Assembly (NCBI RefSeq): GCF_018829635.1
Contig: NZ_JAHKKG010000005.1
Span: forward strand, 682,001-746,000
DNA: 64,000 bases
Reading direction: 5' to 3'
Origin: Paractinoplanes bogorensis
GTDB lineage: Bacteria; Actinomycetota; Actinomycetes; Mycobacteriales; Micromonosporaceae
The notes under the pieces: model-generated
Told to the model about the DNA's origin: nothing
Seen by the model: the letters and a program-made list of their open reading frames with translations, nothing else
Databases searched by the model: none
Program-made: the position numbers and the translations under genes
Shown: piece after piece, positions 51,174-59,557 of the stretch
How the letters are laid out: the number at the start of each line of letters is the position of its first letter
Numbering within the stretch: position 1 is the stretch's first letter

Positions 51174-52160
51174 ATGAGCGCGGATACCGCGTCGGCCGCG
51201 ATGAGCCCGTACGAGGGCCAGGTCTGGCAATCGCTCAACGAGCACTGGGAGCGCCGGAACAACCGCCGTGGCCTGCCGAATTGGGCGAGTACCGCGCTCG
51301 ACCGCACGGGCGGGGCCGCACGGTCCGCCGCCGACCGGGCTTCGGGCGCACTGCCGGAAGTCGTCAAGCAACCCTTTCGCGTAATGGGGGACGCGGTCAC
51401 CGGCGCAGCAGTCCGGCCGACGGTCGAGGCCGCGACGAAGTTGCTCGAACTGGTGAACTCCTGGGCCGACGAGCTCAACGACCCCAAGGGCGTTCAGAAG
51501 ATCGCCCGCAAGCGCGGCCTCGAGATCGACAGCTTCCTCGAGTTGCGGCAGCAGGACCTCAAGGCCTGCGACCGGCTGCTGACCCGCAATACCCTCAAGT
51601 GGCAATCTCTGGGCGCGCTCGAGGGTGCCGGCATGGGCCTGCTGGCCATGGTGCCGGTCGGCGGATTCCTGGTTGCCATGACCGCAGACATTCTCGTTGT
51701 CCAGGTCTTGAGCCGATCGATCGCGTCGCGCATCGCCTACTCGTACGGCTACGACGCCAAGGACCCGGCCGAGCGAGCCTTCATCGATCGGCTGGTGACC
51801 CGCTCGTTCCTGGCCCAGGCGGCCAAGGCCGGGCCGTTGAACGAGGCCGCCCGGGCCGCTCACGCCATCAAGGGCCGCGTCAGGTGGTCGGACAAACTCC
51901 GCACGGACCACCGGCTCCTGGCCGCGATCGAGAAGTTGATGCAACATCTGGGGCCGGCCGGCGCCAAAGCCTCGGTCACCAATGTCGCCAAAGTCGTGCC
52001 GTTTGTCGGCGTCGTCGTCGGCGCCGGAACGAACGCCGCAGTTCTCGGTCGTGTGGCCGCCGACGCCCAGCGGTACTGCCAGACCCGATTCCTGTGCGAC
52101 AAATACGGACTGCCGTTGCCGGCCGCGCTGCTGACCGACGAGGACGCCGCCGACGAATGA
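51174..52160 (+). CDS. EcsC family protein
   Basis: A 328-residue protein. After a polar N-terminal 80 residues comes the EcsC-like region with QKIARKRGLEIDSFLELRQQ, hydrophobic segments around 150-175 (GAGMGLLAMVPVGGFLVAMT) and 265-290 (VTNVAKVVPFVGVVVGAGT), and a tyrosine/arginine-containing end. EcsC proteins may be membrane-associated; their function is unknown. ATG 51174 is preceded by GCAGGGAG. Two near copies of a GGCCGATCGGCC palindrome lie about 50-85 bases upstream and may be regulatory. Confidence 0.75.
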   Translation: MSADTASAAMSPYEGQVWQSLNEHWERRNNRRGLPNWASTALDRTGGAARSAADRASGALPEVVKQPFRVMGDAVTGAAVRPTVEAATKLLELVNSWADELNDPKGVQKIARKRGLEIDSFLELRQQDLKACDRLLTRNTLKWQSLGALEGAGMGLLAMVPVGGFLVAMTADILVVQVLSRSIASRIAYSYGYDAKDPAERAFIDRLVTRSFLAQAAKAGPLNEAARAAHAIKGRVRWSDKLRTDHRLLAAIEKLMQHLGPAGAKASVTNVAKVVPFVGVVVGAGTNAAVLGRVAADAQRYCQTRFLCDKYGLPLPAALLTDEDAADE

Positions 52161-52187
52161 CCGTGAGTGCCGTGTGATCATCCTGAG

Positions 52188-52715
52188 GTGACCAGCTTCG
52201 CCGCATGCGCTCGCCAGGTGCGTGATCTGAGCCTGGATCAGCGGGTGCGCAAGGTGCAGCTACGGAACTGCCTCTTCCACTTCGCGCCGTTCGGCTTCCG
52301 GGCCACCTGGAACAGCCTGGTCTCCACTCATCGCATCCCTGACCATATCGCGGCACATCCGGCATCCTTGGTGCACGCGCTTGACGAGCTTGAGGCGGCC
52401 CGTGCCCTGGTCGCACCGCGAGCGGCTGCCTTTGCCGCGCTTCGGCGTCGTCAGAAGAGAGACGGCCGGCGGGTGCCGATGACCTTGCATCCTTGGGATT
52501 CGTGGGGTTGCCACGCCATCGCCTATTGCCCCGACCCGCAGAGGTATCCCGACGAATCGCTGCCCGTCGTGGTGGGTCGGGTGCTCGAGGCGTGCGCCTC
52601 CGGAGCCGCCGATCCGGTTGCTGTCTGCATGGTCTGTGGCAGCAAGGACCGCCGTCCACGAAGGGCCTGCCCCAACTGCGGTGTCCTGCCGGGAGGTCGA
52701 AGCGATCCGATCTGA
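52188..52715 (+). CDS. Zinc-ribbon protein of unknown function
   Basis: A 175-residue protein with no recognised catalytic domain. The N-terminal part is helical and positively charged (LDQRVRKVQLRNCLFHFAPF). The C-terminal end CMVCGSKDRRPRRACPNCG carries a CxxC...CxxC zinc ribbon. GTG 52188 starts MTSFAACARQVRD. It follows EcsC by 27 bases on the same strand. A nucleic-acid-binding role would be a guess. Confidence 0.6.
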   Translation: MTSFAACARQVRDLSLDQRVRKVQLRNCLFHFAPFGFRATWNSLVSTHRIPDHIAAHPASLVHALDELEAARALVAPRAAAFAALRRRQKRDGRRVPMTLHPWDSWGCHAIAYCPDPQRYPDESLPVVVGRVLEACASGAADPVAVCMVCGSKDRRPRRACPNCGVLPGGRSDPI

Positions 52716-52717
52716 AG

Positions 52718-53026
52718 TCAGCGCGGCGCCACCGGATACCCGATCTCGGCCAGGTCGGCGAACTCGACCTCCGGGTTCAGGCGTTGTACGAGTTCGTCGT
52801 TGAGCGGCGTGGGGGCGAAGATCTCGGCGACGGCGTTCTCGATCTCGTAGTAGGCCTCGGCGAGGCGCCGGATTCGTCGAGCAGCGTTTCGAACAGGCAG
52901 CCGGCCCCGTCAGGATCATCGCCATCGGGCAGGTCGAGCTCGCCGCAATGCCAGCGGTCGTCGCCGGTGTCGCCGGAACCGTTTCGCATCGAGGCCATCT
53001 CCGGCCCGGGACCCCACCGGGAGTCG
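52718..53026 (-). pseudogene. Decayed gene of the same unnamed family (RWHCGE relic 2)
   Basis: On the minus strand the segment FDSRWGPGPEMASMRNGSG runs directly into DTGDDRWHCGELDLPDGDD and LFETLLDES, then a frameshift near 52870 leads to RLAEAYYEIENAVAEIFAPT and PLNDELVQRLNPEVEFADL, ending EIGYPVAPR. About 50 residues that relic 1 keeps between SRWG and DRWHCGE are missing and there is no start. It is therefore a shortened, frameshifted pseudogene and not a functional paralogue. Confidence 0.6.
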
Positions 53027-53041
53027 AACGTTGCTCGATCG

Positions 53042-53260
53042 ATGGAGTTCACGGTCGCCATACCCGGCCGCGGCACTGTCACCTTCGACGACCTCGACGT
53101 TTACCACGAGGCGGGCATCGCGTCGTACTCAGCGTGCGTGTCCAAGGCCGGCTACAAGGTCATCGCCCGGTCCAAGCGCCTCAAGGTCACCGGTAAGGAC
53201 TACGAAACCGGTCGTAAGGTCACACCGCGTAGCGTCAAGGTTTACATCGGCGAGTGTTGA
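53042..53260 (+). CDS. Small hypothetical protein
   Basis: A 72-residue basic protein, MEFTVAIPGRGTVTFDDLDV onward, with TGRKVTPRSVKVYIGEC at the end. I do not recognise the family. The composition is beta-rich and less alanine/arginine-skewed than shadow frames, and the codon third positions are GC-rich, which supports it being real. It starts immediately next to relic 2 on the other strand, whose truncated 5' end abuts it, so it may itself be a fragment of something longer. Confidence 0.4.
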   Translation: MEFTVAIPGRGTVTFDDLDVYHEAGIASYSACVSKAGYKVIARSKRLKVTGKDYETGRKVTPRSVKVYIGEC

Positions 53261-53287
53261 CAAGGCCATCTGCTGGCGCGGCAGCCG

Positions 53288-53761
53288 TCAGAGCCACGGG
53301 CAGGCGAACCGGATCTCGTTTCCGTCCGGATCCTGGACGGTGAAGCTCCGGATCCCGGCGCCGGGCCTCCCGTCACTCTCGAGGTCGCTGAGCTGCCGAA
53401 CACCGCGGCCGGCCAGCGCTGCCCGTGTCGCTTCAGCGTCGCCGACATGGATGAGGCATGCGCCCGGGCCGACCACCGTTCCAGTCCTCGAGAGGTGAAG
53501 TTCGACGTCACCAGCGGCGAAAACGACGTATCCCGGCAACCGGTCGGACGCGAATCCCATTGACTCGTAGAACGCGATGGTGCGTTCCAGATCACTACAC
53601 CGCATGATCGGGACCGTCGACAACGGCACGACAGCACCACCCGGCACGTCACCGTGCCGGCGAGGTGTTGCCAGCCGCGCAAGCCCTTGCTCCTGCGCGG
53701 CACGCCTCGCTTCGAGCTTTCGCTGCTGCGCGGCGAACTGTTCAGGCGTCAGTTCAGTCAC
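53288..53761 (-). CDS. VOC superfamily protein (glyoxalase/bleomycin resistance-like)
   Basis: A 157-residue protein. About 45 helical N-terminal residues rich in Q, E and R are followed by a VOC domain with PIMRCSDLERTIAFYESMGF, DRLPGYVVFAAGDVELHL and the closing TVQDPDGNEIRFACPW. This is the metal-binding beta-alpha-beta fold shared by bleomycin-binding proteins, glyoxalases and dioxygenases; the metal-ligand histidine of the HL pair is kept. Function is unspecified. Confidence 0.8.
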   Translation of the reverse strand: MTELTPEQFAAQQRKLEARRAAQEQGLARLATPRRHGDVPGGAVVPLSTVPIMRCSDLERTIAFYESMGFASDRLPGYVVFAAGDVELHLSRTGTVVGPGACLIHVGDAEATRAALAGRGVRQLSDLESDGRPGAGIRSFTVQDPDGNEIRFACPWL

Positions 53762-53830
53762 TACACACCGCGTCCAGCGCGCTCCATGCCAACAACCGAA
53801 TCACGTACGGCCGATGCCGTCTCGAACTTC

Positions 53831-56800
53831 TCAGAACGGGTGAGGATCGAGGGTGCGGTGCAGGTAGCGCCCCTCCCGAAACGCCTCCAGCGCCGGATGC
53901 GTCTCCCCCAGCGCCTCCCGCAAGCGGCGCTGCGCCTCGCGCTCGGCCGACGGATTGCGGCCCTCCAGGTCGGCCCGGATCAGGGTCAGGTTGGCGAACG
54001 CGCGGGCCGTGTCCGGATGTGCTGTGCCCAGGGTGACCGAGATGCGTTCGACCAGGGGCAGGATCATCGCGTACGCGTCGGGGACGGCACCCCATTCGGC
54101 GGTGAAGATGGCCTGGTTGAGGCGGGCCGCCAGCGAGTACGGGTGGTCGCCACCCAGGCGGCGTTCGAAGCCTTCGGCCGCCTCGCCGGCCAGGCGTCGT
54201 GCGGTGCCCAGGTCGGCCGTCGCGCGGGCCACCGTGGCCCGGTTGTTCAGGCAGGTCAGCGTGTGTGGGTGGGAGGCGCCCAGGCTGGTCCGGTAGGCCC
54301 GCTCGACCCGGGCCATCTCGTCGGCCGCGGTTTCCGGTTCGCCGGTCGCGGCCAGGCTCACCGCGCGACTCAGGCGGCAGGCCAGGGTTTCCGGGCTGTC
54401 GGGGCCGAGCAGGCGGTTCAGGTTGTCGTACGCGGTGTCGAGCCGGTTGGCCGCCTCGCGGGTGCGGCCGGCGCTGCGCTCGGAGACGGCCAGGTTGGCC
54501 ATCACGCTGTAGATGCGGGGCGCGTTGTCGCCGAAGGCCTGCCGGCTGCGGGTGAGGATGTCCTGCAGCAGCACGATCGACTCGACGTATTCGCCGGCTT
54601 CGCGCAGGTCACGGCCGAGGTTGCTGCCCACCTGCAGGGTCAGCGTGTGCTGCTCGCCGAGCACCAGCGTGCACCGCTCGTACAGGTGGCGTTCGCGGTC
54701 GCGGGCCTCGCCGACCCGGCCGGACAGGCGCAGCGAACCGGCCAGGTTGTTCATGGCCATCATGGTGCGCAGCACGTCCTCGCCGAAGATCTCGGTCCAG
54801 GCGGCAGTGGTGCGTTCGTCGAGGCGCAGCGCGTCCGCGTAGAGGCCCATCGCGCGCAGTGAGGCGCCGAGGCCGCCCGCGGTGGCGAGGGTGTTGGGGT
54901 GGTAGTCGCCGAGCAGTTCGCGCTGCTCGGCGAGGACCTTCTCGTCGAGGGCGCGGGCCTCGTCGAACTCGGCCCGGTCGCGCAGGATGTTGCCGAGCTG
55001 GGTCTGCAGTTGCAGCCTCTGGCGCCGCAGGGAGAGGTCGTCGGACAGACTCCAGCGGCGCACGTACTCCTCGGCCAGCCGGCGGGCGTCGTTGTAGCCG
55101 CCGGACTGCCAGACGTAGCGGACCCGGTCGAGGATCAGGCGGCGCACCGACTCCTCGGCCGACTCGTAGGCCCGGGACACCTCCAGGTGCGGCCACAGCT
55201 GCCGGAACTTCGGCCAGGTGGCCGGGTCGTCGACCTCGCCGCTGGGGCGGGCCGCGGCCAGCACCTGATGCACCTGGCGGCGGGCCTCGTCGAGTTCGGC
55301 CTCGCTGAGCCGCTGCCGGACGACGTGCTGGACGATCCGGTGGACGTGGATCTGTCCGCCGCCGATGTCGAGCTTGAGCAGGGCGAGCCGGTTGATCTGC
55401 TGGACCAGCGCGCCCCGGTACATGGCGTCGGTGACCATCGGGTCGAGCGGGCTGAGCAGTTCGGCCATCCGGTCGCTGTAGATCAGGTCGAGGGCGATCT
55501 GCGGGGCCAGCACCGAGCACAGGGTGAGCAGCCGGTAGGCGGCGGCCGAGCGTTCCTCGAGGCGTTTGAGCGACAGGTCCCACACCGATTCCAGGCCGGC
55601 CGGGCCGAACTGTTCGATGTGCTGGAGGTAGCCGTCGATCGGGGCGCCGGTGTCGGCCAGCCAGGCCCCGGCCGCGGCGACCGCGATCGGCAGGTCGCCC
55701 AGCAGCTCGGCCAGCCGCGCCGCGTCCTCGCCGCGCAGGCTGGGTACGCGCCGGCGCAGGTGGGCCACGCTCTCGCGGCGGTCGAAGACGTCGACCGGGA
55801 CGAGCTGGGCCCGGTCGCCCCAGCCGGCGTCGCGGGACGTGACGATGACGTGCCCGCCGGGGCCGCTGGGCAGGAACCGGCTGACCGTCGAGATGTCCTC
55901 GGCGTTGTCGAAGACGATCAGCCAGCGGCTCAGGCTCCGGCCGCGGCGCAGGGCGCCCAGCACGGCCTGGGCCTGATCGGCGATGCCGGTGCCGGGGCCG
56001 AGGCCGAGCTCGCGGGCGAGGTCGGACAGCTGGGTGTCGACGAAGGTGACCGGGTCGGCGTTGATCCACCACACGAAGTCGTACGCGTTGCGGAAGCGGT
56101 GGGCGTACTCCATCGCGACCTGGGTCTTGCCGATGCCGCCCATGCCCTGCAGGGCGACCGGGGAGGCACCGGAGAGCACCACCGGGCCGCTGCCCGTCTG
56201 CAGGCGTTCGCGCAGGTCGAGCAGGTCCTTCTCGCGGCCGGTGAACTGGACGTTGCGGATCGGGGCGTTGAACAGCACCGTCGAGCGGCCCGGGTAGCGC
56301 AGCCCGATGCGGCCGCGGTCGAACTCGTCGGCCGGGTGCCCGGCCAGCCTCAGGAGTCGGGCGACGGCCACCTCTTCGGTCTGGCCGGCCAGGTAGGCCG
56401 AGTCGCGTTCGGGCTGGCCGCGCAGGGCACTCACGTCCGACACGTACGCGACCAGGGGTGTACGGGCGTCGCGGGGAACACGCGACTGCTCAAAAGGGGC
56501 GTTGGAGCCGGAGATCACGGTCAGCACGCGCCCGTCGCCGGCCGGAAGCGCGTCGGTGTCGGCCCAGGACGTATGCACGGTGACGCCGGCCGCCTCGAGC
56601 ACCCGGGTGATCCACTCGGCCCAGATCCGGTCGTCGGGGGCGTAGCGCAGCGCGATCTCGGTCTCGGGCAGCATCGACGGGCGCACGAACCGCGCCGCCC
56701 AGCGCTCGCGCAGCGGTTCCGGCATGGCCGGCAGCGCGGTGATCTCGCCGTCGGTCAGGTACTTCGTGATCGTCTCGTACGCGGCCAGCATCGAGCTGCG

Positions 56801-57652
56801 CGAGCCGGGCCGGTCGCCGAAGGTGGCCAGGGTCTCCTCGTACGCGTAGAACGGCACGTAGGGCACCTCGACCGTGGACCAGTAGGCGTCGCGTTCGGCC
56901 GCCGTCATCGCGGCCGGCAGCCCGCCGAACCGTTGCCGGGCGGCGAGCCGGCCCGCGTCGGCGCGTTGCAGTTCGGCCAGGTCGACACGCATCGGCACGG
57001 GCAGGATCCGGATCTGCCGGCGGCCCTGCTGCGACGCCACGTTGGCGGCCACGGTGGCGGCGCCGTCGATGCCCTGCTCGCTGAACGTGAAGCAGTCGAT
57101 CAGCACGTCGGGCATGTGGACCGTGCAGATCCCGGCGACGTCGCTCCATCCCGTACGGGAATCGATCAAAGCGTAGTCGTAGCGCTTCTTCATGTCCTCG
57201 CGCAGCGCGTCGAACAGCTGGCCGCCGCCGTAGCGCTCGTAGAACTCGTCCCAGTCGCGCTCGTAGACGCTGCGCGCGTAGTCCTGGTTCTGGCTGCCCG
57301 CGCCCAGGAAGTCGAGCGTCGCGCCCTCAGGGAAGTGTTCCCAGTCGATCGTGAAGGCGTGCCGGCTGACCCGGGCGTAGTCGCGGTGCCAGTCGTCGTC
57401 GCGGTCGACGTCGGTCAGGGTGGCCTGCTCGTAGCCGCGGACCAGCTCGATCACGCCGCCCGAGTCGGCCAGCGCGTCCGGGTCGATGAAGGGCCGGAAG
57501 AAACGGTGCAGGCCGGGCGATTCCAGGTCCCAGTCGGCGACCAGCACCCGTTTCCCGGCGGCGGCCAGGATCCAGGCCACGTTGGCCAGGGCCATGGTGC
57601 GGCCGGTGCCGCCCTTGTACGAGTAGAACGTGACGACCTTGCCGTCAGGCAT
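53831..57652 (-). CDS. fxsT: FxSxx-COOH system NB-ARC/TPR protein with ParA-like N-terminus (FxsT)
   Basis: A 1273-residue multi-domain protein. Residues 1-310 resemble a ParA/MinD-like ATPase with the deviant Walker A YSYKGGTGRTMALANVAW (KGGTGRT at 13-19) and VADWDLESPG. Residues about 330-440 resemble a TIR-like nucleotide-binding fold. A second P-loop domain of NB-ARC type has TGREKDLLDL (471-480), Walker A GMGGIGKT (503-510) and a Walker B in RWLIVFDNAED near 580. The last 350 residues or so are tetratricopeptide repeats (for example MNNLAGSLRLSGRVGEARDRER). The start at 57652 overlaps the preceding TIR-like gene by 8 bases. In FxSxx-COOH loci this gene is standard; it may sense or deliver the peptide, which is not established. 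Confidence 0.9.
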   Translation of the reverse strand: MPDGKVVTFYSYKGGTGRTMALANVAWILAAAGKRVLVADWDLESPGLHRFFRPFIDPDALADSGGVIELVRGYEQATLTDVDRDDDWHRDYARVSRHAFTIDWEHFPEGATLDFLGAGSQNQDYARSVYERDWDEFYERYGGGQLFDALREDMKKRYDYALIDSRTGWSDVAGICTVHMPDVLIDCFTFSEQGIDGAATVAANVASQQGRRQIRILPVPMRVDLAELQRADAGRLAARQRFGGLPAAMTAAERDAYWSTVEVPYVPFYAYEETLATFGDRPGSRSSMLAAYETITKYLTDGEITALPAMPEPLRERWAARFVRPSMLPETEIALRYAPDDRIWAEWITRVLEAAGVTVHTSWADTDALPAGDGRVLTVISGSNAPFEQSRVPRDARTPLVAYVSDVSALRGQPERDSAYLAGQTEEVAVARLLRLAGHPADEFDRGRIGLRYPGRSTVLFNAPIRNVQFTGREKDLLDLRERLQTGSGPVVLSGASPVALQGMGGIGKTQVAMEYAHRFRNAYDFVWWINADPVTFVDTQLSDLARELGLGPGTGIADQAQAVLGALRRGRSLSRWLIVFDNAEDISTVSRFLPSGPGGHVIVTSRDAGWGDRAQLVPVDVFDRRESVAHLRRRVPSLRGEDAARLAELLGDLPIAVAAAGAWLADTGAPIDGYLQHIEQFGPAGLESVWDLSLKRLEERSAAAYRLLTLCSVLAPQIALDLIYSDRMAELLSPLDPMVTDAMYRGALVQQINRLALLKLDIGGGQIHVHRIVQHVVRQRLSEAELDEARRQVHQVLAAARPSGEVDDPATWPKFRQLWPHLEVSRAYESAEESVRRLILDRVRYVWQSGGYNDARRLAEEYVRRWSLSDDLSLRRQRLQLQTQLGNILRDRAEFDEARALDEKVLAEQRELLGDYHPNTLATAGGLGASLRAMGLYADALRLDERTTAAWTEIFGEDVLRTMMAMNNLAGSLRLSGRVGEARDRERHLYERCTLVLGEQHTLTLQVGSNLGRDLREAGEYVESIVLLQDILTRSRQAFGDNAPRIYSVMANLAVSERSAGRTREAANRLDTAYDNLNRLLGPDSPETLACRLSRAVSLAATGEPETAADEMARVERAYRTSLGASHPHTLTCLNNRATVARATADLGTARRLAGEAAEGFERRLGGDHPYSLAARLNQAIFTAEWGAVPDAYAMILPLVERISVTLGTAHPDTARAFANLTLIRADLEGRNPSAEREAQRRLREALGETHPALEAFREGRYLHRTLDPHPF

Positions 57653-58820
57653 CCGGGCCCCCGTCGATCCTGGGCAGTGGCGTGTCGGCGCCCTTGGGCA
57701 GGAAGACCGGGGCGTGGCGCCGGTACGCCGTGCAGGCCTGGTCGATGATGGACGGCATCCGCTCGACCAGCCGGTCGGCGTCGCGCAGCAGGGTGATGCG
57801 GTTGCGGGCGATCCCGGCCGCGGCCAGCGTATCGGCCACGGTGGCGTGCAGTGCGGTGCCACGCGCGGCGTACTCGGGGTCGGTGCGGTCGGCGACCAGC
57901 AGCACGGTCGCCCATTCCGGGATCTGCCCGGCCAGCCCGGTCAGGCGGGCCAGGCCGTCTCCGGTCGCGGCCAGCCACGGGTCGATCAGCACCAGCGCCG
58001 CCCCCTGGTCGAGCACGCCGAGATCGGCCGGGCGGTCGACGATGCGGGCGGGCTGTCCGAGGCGCTCGGCCACGTTGGCCACGTACTCGGCGATCGGGAA
58101 CTGGTGCAGATCGCGATAGGGGGTCCAGGAGCGAGGGGCGTTCCCGTACGGATCCTCGGCGCGGCCCCCGGGCAGATCGGCGCGCTGCGGGGCGAGCACG
58201 GCCACGGTGAACAGGATCTCGGTCGGCGCGGTCGGTTCGGCCGTGACCTCGTCGATCGCCACGGCCAGGGGCGCCGGGCGCGGCGCCTCGGCGGCCAGGG
58301 TGACGATCCGGTAGGCCAGCCGGCGGACGACCGTGCGGTACTGCTTGCGGTACAGCGCGAGCCTCGACATGGCCTGCAGACCCTCGTCGGCGTACTCGGG
58401 AATGCCCGACCCGAGCCGCAGCGCCGACGACCGCTCGGTCTCGTGCTCCCAGGGCGGCCACGGCACCCACAGCACCGGCACCAGGAAGTGGTCGGCCATG
58501 GCCGGGTCGGCGTAGCGGCTGGCGAAGGAGGCCCGCTCGCGCAGCGGCCACGACTTGTTGAAATAGCCCGGCGAGTAGAGCGCGACGAAGACGTCGGTGC
58601 TGCTCAGCACGTCGGCCAGGGCGGCCTTCCAGTCGGTCAGCGGCTGCACCAGGTTGTCGTAGTAGCCGACCTGGGTGCGGCGGTCGGCCCCGACCAGCCG
58701 GGCCACCTCGGCCGACAGTTCGGTGAAGAGCTGGCCGGCCCAATGGTCGCTGTCCGGCCGGTCGTCGGCGCGCAGCCGCACCGAGTGGCCGTAGCTGAGG
58801 TAGAAGTAGTTCCGGGCCAT
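57645..58820 (-). CDS. fxsC: TIR-like protein FxsC, second copy
   Basis: A 391-residue protein. The N-terminal TIR-like domain begins YFYLSYGHSVRLRADDRPDS and continues with DVFVALYSPGYFNKSWPLRE, the strand-helix order of TIR proteins with the serine/tyrosine contact residues. A second alpha/beta part (about 200-380) contains ILFTVAVLAPQRADL and TVLLVADRTDPEYAARGTAL. The FxsC family is defined by co-occurrence with FxsA/FxsB; whether it is an NADase is unknown. The start ATG shares a base with the stop of the first TIR-like gene. It leads directly into fxsT. Confidence 0.85.
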   Translation of the reverse strand: MARNYFYLSYGHSVRLRADDRPDSDHWAGQLFTELSAEVARLVGADRRTQVGYYDNLVQPLTDWKAALADVLSSTDVFVALYSPGYFNKSWPLRERASFASRYADPAMADHFLVPVLWVPWPPWEHETERSSALRLGSGIPEYADEGLQAMSRLALYRKQYRTVVRRLAYRIVTLAAEAPRPAPLAVAIDEVTAEPTAPTEILFTVAVLAPQRADLPGGRAEDPYGNAPRSWTPYRDLHQFPIAEYVANVAERLGQPARIVDRPADLGVLDQGAALVLIDPWLAATGDGLARLTGLAGQIPEWATVLLVADRTDPEYAARGTALHATVADTLAAAGIARNRITLLRDADRLVERMPSIIDQACTAYRRHAPVFLPKGADTPLPRIDGGPDA

Positions 58821-59506
58821 CACGCCGCCCTCCGCTCGAAGTCGGTGCGCAGATCGTCCGAGCCGGTCAGGCGCAGGGGCTCGACCCAGTAGTTGTGGTG
58901 GATGTCGACGACCCGCTGCGCGATCCGCCAGACGATCGCCTCGTAGACCACCTGCCTTCCCGTACGCAGGAGCCCGAGCAGGCCCTCGCTCTGGTAATCG
59001 GCTCGGAAGTCGTCGCGCAGCCGGGTCGGCACGAACATGTTGACGTCCGACACCACGGGCGGCAGCGGCGTGCCCAGCGGGGTCCACAGCACCGGCACGA
59101 CGGCGGTCTCGTAGAGCTGGGCGTGGTCGTGGCGGGGCCGTACCCGGCGGCGGGTGAACAGGTCCCACTCGCGGGCGCACCACTCGCTGCCGGTCAGGTA
59201 GGGCGTGGACAGCAGGCTGATCAGCACCTGGCTGGTGCCGGCCGCGTGCAGCAGCTGCCGTTCCCACAGCTCGCCGCCGCCGCGGGCCACGTCGAGGAAG
59301 CCGGGGTCGCGGCCGGGCATCGAGCCGATCAGGTTGTTGACGTTCTCGCTGAGCTCGTCGAAGAACTGCATGACGAACCGGTTGGGCTCGCGCGGCGGGC
59401 CGGCGCCGTGCTTCGGCGGGTCGGGCCGCCAGTAGCTCAGGAAGAACACCGGGGCGGCCGGATCGTCACGCCCCGGCGCCGCAGTCTGCATCGCGTCCTC
59501 ACTCAC
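58820..59506 (-). CDS. fxsC: TIR-like protein FxsC, first copy
   Basis: About 228 residues. It opens VFFLSYWRPDPPKHG and has SQVLISLLSTPYLTGSEWCAREW, an order like the TIR fold, then VVPVLWTPLGTPLPP. It resembles FxsC, so the locus encodes two TIR-like proteins, a shorter and a longer one, coupled by overlapping codons. The start is uncertain: GTG 59506 gives MSEDAMQTAAPG, but the frame stays open to ATG 59542. The gene starts 51 bases after fxsB. Confidence 0.8.
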   Translation of the reverse strand: MSEDAMQTAAPGRDDPAAPVFFLSYWRPDPPKHGAGPPREPNRFVMQFFDELSENVNNLIGSMPGRDPGFLDVARGGGELWERQLLHAAGTSQVLISLLSTPYLTGSEWCAREWDLFTRRRVRPRHDHAQLYETAVVPVLWTPLGTPLPPVVSDVNMFVPTRLRDDFRADYQSEGLLGLLRTGRQVVYEAIVWRIAQRVVDIHHNYWVEPLRLTGSDDLRTDFERRAA

Positions 59507-59557
59507 CGGACGCCCAGTCAACCAGATGATCGCAACCTCCATGCAGGACGGTCGGGA

